Shown here piece by piece: positions 58,133-64,000 of a DNA stretch of 64,000 nt. The notes under the pieces were generated by a model. It searched no databases and was not told the origin of the DNA. It saw nothing but the letters and a program-made list of their open reading frames with translations. A program made the translations under genes and the position numbers. Within the stretch, counting starts at the first letter, position 1; each line of letters starts with the position of its first letter. This DNA is from Viola odorata (lineage: Eukaryota > Streptophyta > Magnoliopsida > Malpighiales > Violaceae), in the NCBI GenBank assembly GCA_963691705.1, contig OY829540.1, forward strand, positions 72,278,367-72,342,366. Reading direction: 5' to 3'.

Positions 58133-60299
58133 TCAAAGCTTATAAAAATTTGATAGTGTTTTCCCATCAAATTTTTTAGTGAAAAACCTTCTGAAGAAGT
58201 CTGTGAATACAAACTCACGGTAGTGAGGTGGATTCTCTGCTGAAATCAACTCTGGAATAGGTCCATATATGCCTTCCATGTCGCTAGGATTGAAGAAAAT
58301 TGCCATTGAAATTCTTGGTTCCTCCCCAGAATTGGCCAGCACTCTATGCTCCACACTTTTGTATTCATCATTTGACATAATCTGGAGAGAAAAAAAACAT
58401 ATCTTAGAATTTTAATGTAGCTCCATGATACTTCTTGCGAATCAAAGATGAGTCAGGTTTCGAGTACGAGTGTCTTAACTTGCAATTTCTTATCAAAATA
58501 TAGGAAGTTATTTCAAAAGGTCTAATCAACGATCTACTTAATAAGAAGTGAAGACAACGCAGACCAACTTTTACTAGAGTTGTTATCTTCCACTCATGTT
58601 AGTTTGTTTCAATTGAATGTAAATTGACCTAAAAATGCTACTATCCTGCCAGCTAGTAAAATAGAAGGAAAAAAAACTATTGAAGAACAATTTTATTTTT
58701 TAAACGCGACAATGTATAAACTGATATAACTGAAAAGGACAGTAAGAAAACTCCTACACAATGCAAAAAGTGTTGAATACACCACTAAGAGAGAAATATA
58801 TCTTTTAGACAGCTATTATTTTCGAATGATAATAATCTATTATCCAGAAAGAGTAGTAAGGATACACACGCCGAAACAAATAAAAAAAGAGTAAAATGGT
58901 TGTGTACCTGAAGAATGTCTCCAACATTGATGATAAGTGCTCCAAGGACAGGTTCTACATCCACCCATCCATCACTATGCTTGACTTGCAACCCTCCAAT
59001 CTGATCTTGAAGCAACACTGTCAAAACTCCTTGATCGGTATGCGATGCGCTCCCGAGCGTTAGATCGGGCTGAGGACAGTAGGGATAGTAGTGGCCGACC
59101 AATGCCCTACCAGCTGAACAAGTTAGGTCCTTTAATTTTGTAGGATTTAATCCTAGCCCTTCACACATCAACTCCATTATAAGCTCAGCTACTTTCTTAC
59201 TGTGCAGGTCCCACTCGACCATCTCTTTCCTGCAAATCTCTGGGATTTGCTCAGCCTTAACCTCTTCTGGACCTCCTAGTTGCATTCGAATAGTGTCCCT
59301 GCAAAATTGAAAAGATAAAGACATTTTAGTCCCTACCTTTTCATTATTTTTTGATAAATTATTATAAGAATTTATTTTATGAACGATCTTTAGGTTTTTA
59401 TATTTGTTTAATTAATTTATTATATTCGGTTTTTTTAAAACACACGAAAAATGCTTAGGATATTAACTATTTTATTAATAAAATTATGTCAAGATATTAA
59501 GGTTTATCCTTTTATAATTAGTTTATATTTTTATTTTTATTTAAATAAATAATTATTAAATATATGCGAAGATGACCTGTGTTAGTATAAAAGTTAATAA
59601 AAATGTTAATATTTTTAACAGTACTCAAAACGAATAGAGACTAATTATTATGTATCTATACATAAAAAAAAATCTTACGAATTTTCCATAATAAGATGAT
59701 TAATTATAACGCATTAAGAGAAAGTCTGTAGGATTTGAGAGTGCGTAAAACATTTTAATAGGTTAAAAAAGAGCAAAGAATTATCTGGTAGTAAAAGCAG
59801 AGTATGGCAATCACCTCCAGCTAGCAGCTTTGGAGTGGAACAGATCAAGGTTGCAGGAGAAAGAAACTCCTCCTCCTGTCGTCGAATCCCTATGATACAG
59901 CTCAGCCTTCACCTCCATCGCCTGCTCATGGAACCCTTTGATCCCTCTAATCGCACCGTCCATCACTTCCTGTGGGACCCCATGGTTCACCACCTGGAAA
60001 AAACCCAGCTCCCTGCACGCCCGTCCGATCTGCTCCACGATCTCCGATCTCCGATGGTCTCCTGATCCGGACATGTCAATCGTCGGGATTTCGCTAATTA
60101 CACCGTTGTTGGGTTTGGATTTGGTATTTATGTCGGAAAGAATTTCTTTCGGGTGAATGAAGATTCTAGGAATGGATCTCAGGCCTGAATCGATCAGACC
60201 TTTTACTCCTAACTTGGAATCGTCGAATTCTTTCAGTTCCGTTAAACGATCGTAGTCTGCGACGTCGGAGTTCGACGGTATGATTGCTGTTGTTGTCAT
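58133..60299 (-). CDS. 2-oxoglutarate/Fe(II) dioxygenase copy D (ACC oxidase homologue / D4H-like), intact
   Basis: Exons are 59815-60299, 58908-59298 and 58133-58381, with the same lengths for all three exons as copy B, 374 aa. Fe(II) ligands His248, Asp250 (SASHTDQG), His304 and the RIS motif (315-317) are all present. It differs from B at scattered residues, for example near the C-terminus (DFFRRFFTKKFDGKTLSNFY against DFFTRFFAQELDGKTLSNYY). The gene lies about 6.28 kb from B in the same orientation, as expected from the tandem duplication. B and D could share substrate; small changes near the C-terminal helix, which often lines the active site in this family, might alter specificity. Confidence 0.93.
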
Positions 60300-60385
60300 G
60301 CGATTGTTTTTTTTGCTTTGGTTGGGATCTTTGTAATTGGACTGAGATGACTTTAAGATTGTTAAATGGTAAGTAGTAGTACATG

Positions 60386-60397
60386 TTATATATATAA
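60386..60397 (-). promoter_or_regulatory. TATA box of dioxygenase D
   Basis: TTATATATATAAC on the minus strand, about 87 bases upstream of the ATG, the same place as in copy B. Confidence 0.65.
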
Positions 60398-61061
60398 TAG
60401 ATTCCGGATATAACAAGAATAATTTAGGATGTAGATAAAATAAGTTATCTAAAACTCGCATATCTAAAACTCGTAAACCCGGAGATCAATTATTTAAATT
60501 TAATTTGAGATCTCATCTTCATGTTTTGAGTATGCAGTTATGTATAAAAGTTATGAGATAGATTTTTGTCGCCTTTCAAAATAAAATATAAATTGAATCT
60601 GAAATAATCGACACATAATATAGTAATCGGATATCAAATGATTTTCCCAAGGAAAGAACTTTCCAGACTCTATAGAGAGCATGTACCGGCGAAAAAAAGG
60701 GAACTTTGATAAATGATGACAACATTCATTGACCGCAACACATCATTGATTGTCTGGTCAAACAAAAAGGCTGCATAGGGAATTAATTTGAGGAAAATTT
60801 GAGCAAATTACAAATTACAGGTCCTGACCTATAGAAACATTTGAAGTAATAATAATAATAATAACCTATATTGCTAAGAACAATAATAGAATCAATTATA
60901 ATTTTCAATCAAACACCGAGATATTTAAATTCAACTTAATTTTAGAGTCATAAATGTTACATCAAGACAAACTACAGAAAAGCTACAATTATAAAGAAAT
61001 TTGAAATTTCATTTTTAGTTATTGGTAAGAAGTGAGGCTTCTATAAATCAAATATTATACC

Positions 61062-61663
61062 ATTAGTCCAATTGGGTCAACCATCCCCAAGCTGATTTAA
61101 CCAACCAATTTGCCTGAATTGACTGATTTTTAGCGTGTAATTTCATCGATTTATTAGTTGGATCAGTCAGTTCGGTTGTTTTTTTTGCAACTATAGTGAT
61201 GTTTCCTCATGAATGTGGAGATGCTGTTGCTAGCTGTTACTTGGTCCAACACATATGGATCATATTTACTTTCCCAAATTCCAAAATGCCGCAGCCAAAA
61301 GGAACATGTTCTCCAAAATTGAAATCAAAATCCAATAATGATGATGATATGGCTGAATGGTTTGGGCAGGGAAAAAAAAACAAAACGGTAGAGGACACTG
61401 CTGTTTGTCTTTTTTCCCCTTTTTTTTCATCCTTTACTACATCAGTAGGTGGGTAGTTTTTGACTAGTTATGAAAGACTATTCTTGTAGTAGCTAATGGC
61501 CAGAAGATGTACAAACAAGAAATGTTTTGAGCTGCAAAGAGGTCAAATAAGGAGGGGCCTAATATGGTGACGGGAATTAAACGATAGCTATTAGAACATG
61601 TAGGGTCTCTATTATCTATAGTAATGCTAGCAAGCTGCAAGAAATTAGATTTTAGAGGTTGGG
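61062..61663. repeat. Block J, third copy, left part
   Basis: It matches 54768-55365, including the VAR3-derived filler (61331-61375, here still reading GATATGGCTGAATGGTTTGG as in VAR3). It is interrupted at 61663 by the solo LTR. Confidence 0.85.
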
Positions 61664-63250
61664 TGATATGGTGCCTTTTTATGCATGTTTTTCCCTCTCT
61701 TTTAGGTATAATTTCACACTTGATACTACTAATTTGGCTTGTTTTCCAACCACTTTGTAGATTTGGACTAAAGGGAGAAACTTGCTGAAAAGCGGGCCAT
61801 TTGGATGCATTTCTGCTGATCTTTCATCGTCGAGCCCTGGATGCGTTTTGTCGTCGAGACCTACCGTCGGGACCTAGACGAGATCTTATGTCTAGGCCTA
61901 GACGAAGCACGTGGATGTTTCTTTTCGGATGACGCTTGACCGAAGATGCTAAAAAGATTCTAGCGGGATTCCATGTGCAAATCATCCAACTCATCAGAGA
62001 ATATTCCTCTATACCATTTTGTCCCCTAGTGGGGTTGTTAGGCTATATATAGAACCTTAACTTTAGGTTAAAAGAGGCTACTCTTTAGTATATTTTTCAT
62101 CTTTTTAGGGTTTTCAATCATTGTAGCCACCTCTCTAACATTGGGATTTGTTCTTCCTTTATTTTTCCAGAAATTGGAGCCCCAAGCTCCAATTAGTTTT
62201 TAATCCAGATTTTCGTTTTCATCTGCACCTGTTCTCTGTTTATGTTGCTTTCTCCATCTATCTTGTGCATGATTTCCAGCATGAGTGGCTAAATCTCTTA
62301 GTCTTGGCAGGGGTGTTTTAAGGATTGCAAGAGGATAGTTGGGAGGTCAAAGTGTTCTTAAAACGTGTTCATTGTTGTATCCGCTTTCTTGCCATTTTAT
62401 TGTCATTTCGTGTGAGATTTGTTGGTAGTTTGATCACCTATTTGCATGTTTCTCATGAATATTGTCATCTCCATGGTAATAACTAACGTGAGGCCATGGA
62501 ATAGAGTAGGCACCTGGTCCAGAGTCACCATGTCGTTTGGTCCAATCTGGCTAGGGCAAGAAACCGGTTAGGGCAGACTTCTCAGTGTCTAGCCCTAGAC
62601 GTGTCTTCTCTCCACTTCACGGGCCTGTGTGTATGACCCATAAGCGTACCTTGGGCACAGTGTCACGGCCACTCCCATAAGCGTACCTTGGGAGTGACTT
62701 CTCTTAAGAAGAGAAGTAGGGAATCTCCGTGAAAACAGGGTTCCTATAGCACGTCTATGGCGTGAACGCAGTCTATCCTTGCACCGATGACCGACTAGAC
62801 CTCGACGCAATCCGCCGTCTACCCCTGCTAAGATTTCACCTTTTATCTGATCTATTATCTTTACTTACTTTGCTATCATCTTTATTACACTTGTTAGTCT
62901 TTACCATTTTTATTGATATTCTCTTACTTTATTTTCGTTCCCTTTTTATTTAATTATTTTGTTTGTCTATTATTACTTGTTATCTGCATCTTTATTCTCT
63001 GTCTCAACATCAACTGCCATCGTTGACTAGATTCGTCTAGACCAACCAAACCCCCCTTTTTTGTGTTGCTTTTATGTCTGTTGCATTTTCATCCTCATCA
63101 TACATTTAGGGCAAGATTAAATTTAGTCCTTCATTTTCCCTGTGGTTCGACCCTGACTTGCCGCTATATACATTAATTTGTGCATCTAGCCTATTATCAG
63201 GACTTTATAAATACTTTATTACTTTTGACGCGCGTTTCGACGGCGCGTCA
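61664..63250. mobile_element. Solo LTR (Gypsy, Athila/Tat-like) with perfect 5-bp target duplication
   Basis: 1587 bases begin TGATATGGTGCC and end GGCGCGTCA, flanked by TTGGG at 61659-61663 and 63251-63255. The uninterrupted site is seen in block J copies 1 and 2 ('ttttagaggttggccttatt'). The stretch 'ccctgtggttcgaccctgac' near the 3' end is characteristic of Athila/Tat LTRs. There are no gag-pol remains, so the internal part was lost by LTR-LTR recombination. Inside are a GTCTAGGCCTAGACG palindromic region (about 61890) and a short duplication of CCCATAAGCGTACCTTGGG (62637 and 62675). Confidence 0.9.
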
Positions 63251-63255
63251 TTGGG

Positions 63256-63401
63256 CTTATTCTCATCAAGTTTAAATGTCTATAAAAAGTTACTATAAAC
63301 AACAAACCAACCATTAACATTAGTGATCATCAAGCATTATACAATTACGTTTATGTAACTGAATTCAAATTTTGCAATCTCAAAGTGAGGTTCCTACAAA
63401 A
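63256..63401. repeat. Block J, third copy, right part
   Basis: After 'cttattctcatca' the sequence jumps to 'agtttaaatgtctata', skipping about 350 bases present in copies 1 and 2, including the conserved exon. It continues to 'ggttcctacaaaa', where the third long-TIR element begins. Confidence 0.8.
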
Positions 63402-64000
63402 GGGAAAATGCCAAAAACGGTACCTGTACGTTGGGTCTTCAACTAATTTGGCACTTGTATCTTTTTTTGGTTTTAAAACGTACTCGTACGCAACTAATTG
63501 ATCACATTTGGTACCTGCGGCCGTTTCCTTCATCAATCTGCCGTTATCTAGTCTACGTGGCATGCGACGTCATCCACTTCAGGCTGACATCGTTGACATG
63601 GCACGCCACGCAGACGAACCCTTTTCCTCGTCAAACGACAAGGCTTCTCCCTTCTCCTTCTCTTTTATTCTTTCCTTTGGAGACCACGACCTCACTCTCC
63701 TCTTTTCCTTTTTCTTTTCTCTGTTTCTTCACCTAAGATTGGGTGTTTGAATTTTTGGTCAATTGAAGGGTGATTGGGTTGATTTTAGTGGGGGTGGTTG
63801 TGGGAGCAGCGATGGCGACCGACGGTGGTGATGATGGTGGCTGTTCGTTTAGATTTGAGAGATGATGATGATTCTGTCCGGCAGAGGGGTGATTGAGGGG
63901 GATGAAGGCACTGGTCGGCTGCAGTGGTGGAGATGGACGCAGAGGAAGAGATGGCACGACTGGGAAGTTGGAAGAGCGGCAGTGAGGATGGTAGCGGTTG
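63402..64000. mobile_element. Third long-TIR (MULE-like) element, left part
   Basis: It starts GGGAAAATGCCAAAAACGGT and has the same architecture as the elements at 7414 and 47213: 'ggtacctg' and 'atttggtacctg' motifs, then ACGTGGCATGCGACGTCATC and GGCACGCCACG palindromes, then a different interior. The break point in block J is clear. The right arm lies beyond the window. Confidence 0.75.

Larger units (their letters stand above)
49877..63401. repeat. Tandem segmental duplication of about 6.5 kb
   Basis: Unit 1 (49877-56366) contains dioxygenases A and B plus a block J copy. Unit 2 (56367-63401) contains C, D and a further J copy. Both begin with 'ggacacggggaaaatgataa'. A corresponds to C (starts 51293 and 57775) and B to D (54017 and 60299). 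Unit 2 was later enlarged by a solo LTR and trimmed by a deletion in J. Confidence 0.88.

Noticed and set aside
49982..60299. True ACC oxidases (ethylene biosynthesis)
   Set aside because: Overall similarity, especially the N-terminal YDRL..FDDSK.GVKGL segment, fits the ACC-oxidase-homologue/D4H group, not ACO itself.

Overview
The window is nuclear DNA from a flowering plant, most likely a eudicot. It is AT-rich and full of introns with GT..AG borders. Its genes are typical of plants: coiled-coil NB-LRR resistance genes, a VAR3-type RanBP2 zinc-finger gene, a Nudix hydrolase, and a cluster of 2-oxoglutarate/Fe(II) dioxygenases. Many plant transposons fill the space between them. The species cannot be named from the sequence alone.

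Layout. 1-2408 (minus): 5' end of a Copia LTR retrotransposon, with open gag, primer-binding site and 5' LTR, inserted in an NLR gene. 2409-7199 (minus): that NLR copy, a pseudogene with a nonsense codon, the Copia break and a 1.6 kb transposon in intron 1. 7414-9166: a very large fold-back element with a tRNA-Pro-like pseudogene in each arm. 9167-13700: degenerate local repeats and Stowaway-like MITEs. 13741-15787 (plus): a VAR3-like gene without a visible first exon. 18429-22052: three tandem 1.2 kb units carrying an 82-codon ORF. 22515-28075 (minus): the intact tandem paralogue of the NLR, four exons, about 1154 aa. 28300-41000: mostly gene-poor, with MITEs, a Gypsy-derived fragment, a MULE-like element with an 11-bp target duplication and a LINE-type 3' tail with a 28-bp target duplication. 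41437-42414 (plus): an intact five-exon Nudix hydrolase. 43571-47080: remains of an unidentified minus-strand gene ('block J'). 47213-48731: a second long-TIR element. 48851-49590: a VAR3 pseudogene that keeps the N-terminal exon but has lost the zinc fingers. 49877-63401: a tandem duplication of about 6.5 kb with four dioxygenase copies (A broken, B intact, C open but with an internal deletion, D intact) and copies of block J. A solo LTR with perfect target duplication (61664-63250) and a third long-TIR element (63402 to the window end) interrupt the last block.

How it fits together. Two fast-evolving gene families (NLR and DOXC-type dioxygenase) have each undergone tandem duplication, leaving intact and broken members side by side. 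Transposons mark the order of events because the paralogues supply empty sites. The two VAR3 copies are complementary: one has the zinc fingers, the other the transit-peptide-like N-terminus. A short VAR3 3' fragment spliced into block J with microhomology at both ends ties the VAR3 pseudogene, block J and the dioxygenase array into one rearrangement history. No complete new system is evident. The least explained items are the tRNA-bearing fold-back element, the triplicated 1.2 kb unit and the unidentified conserved exon of block J.
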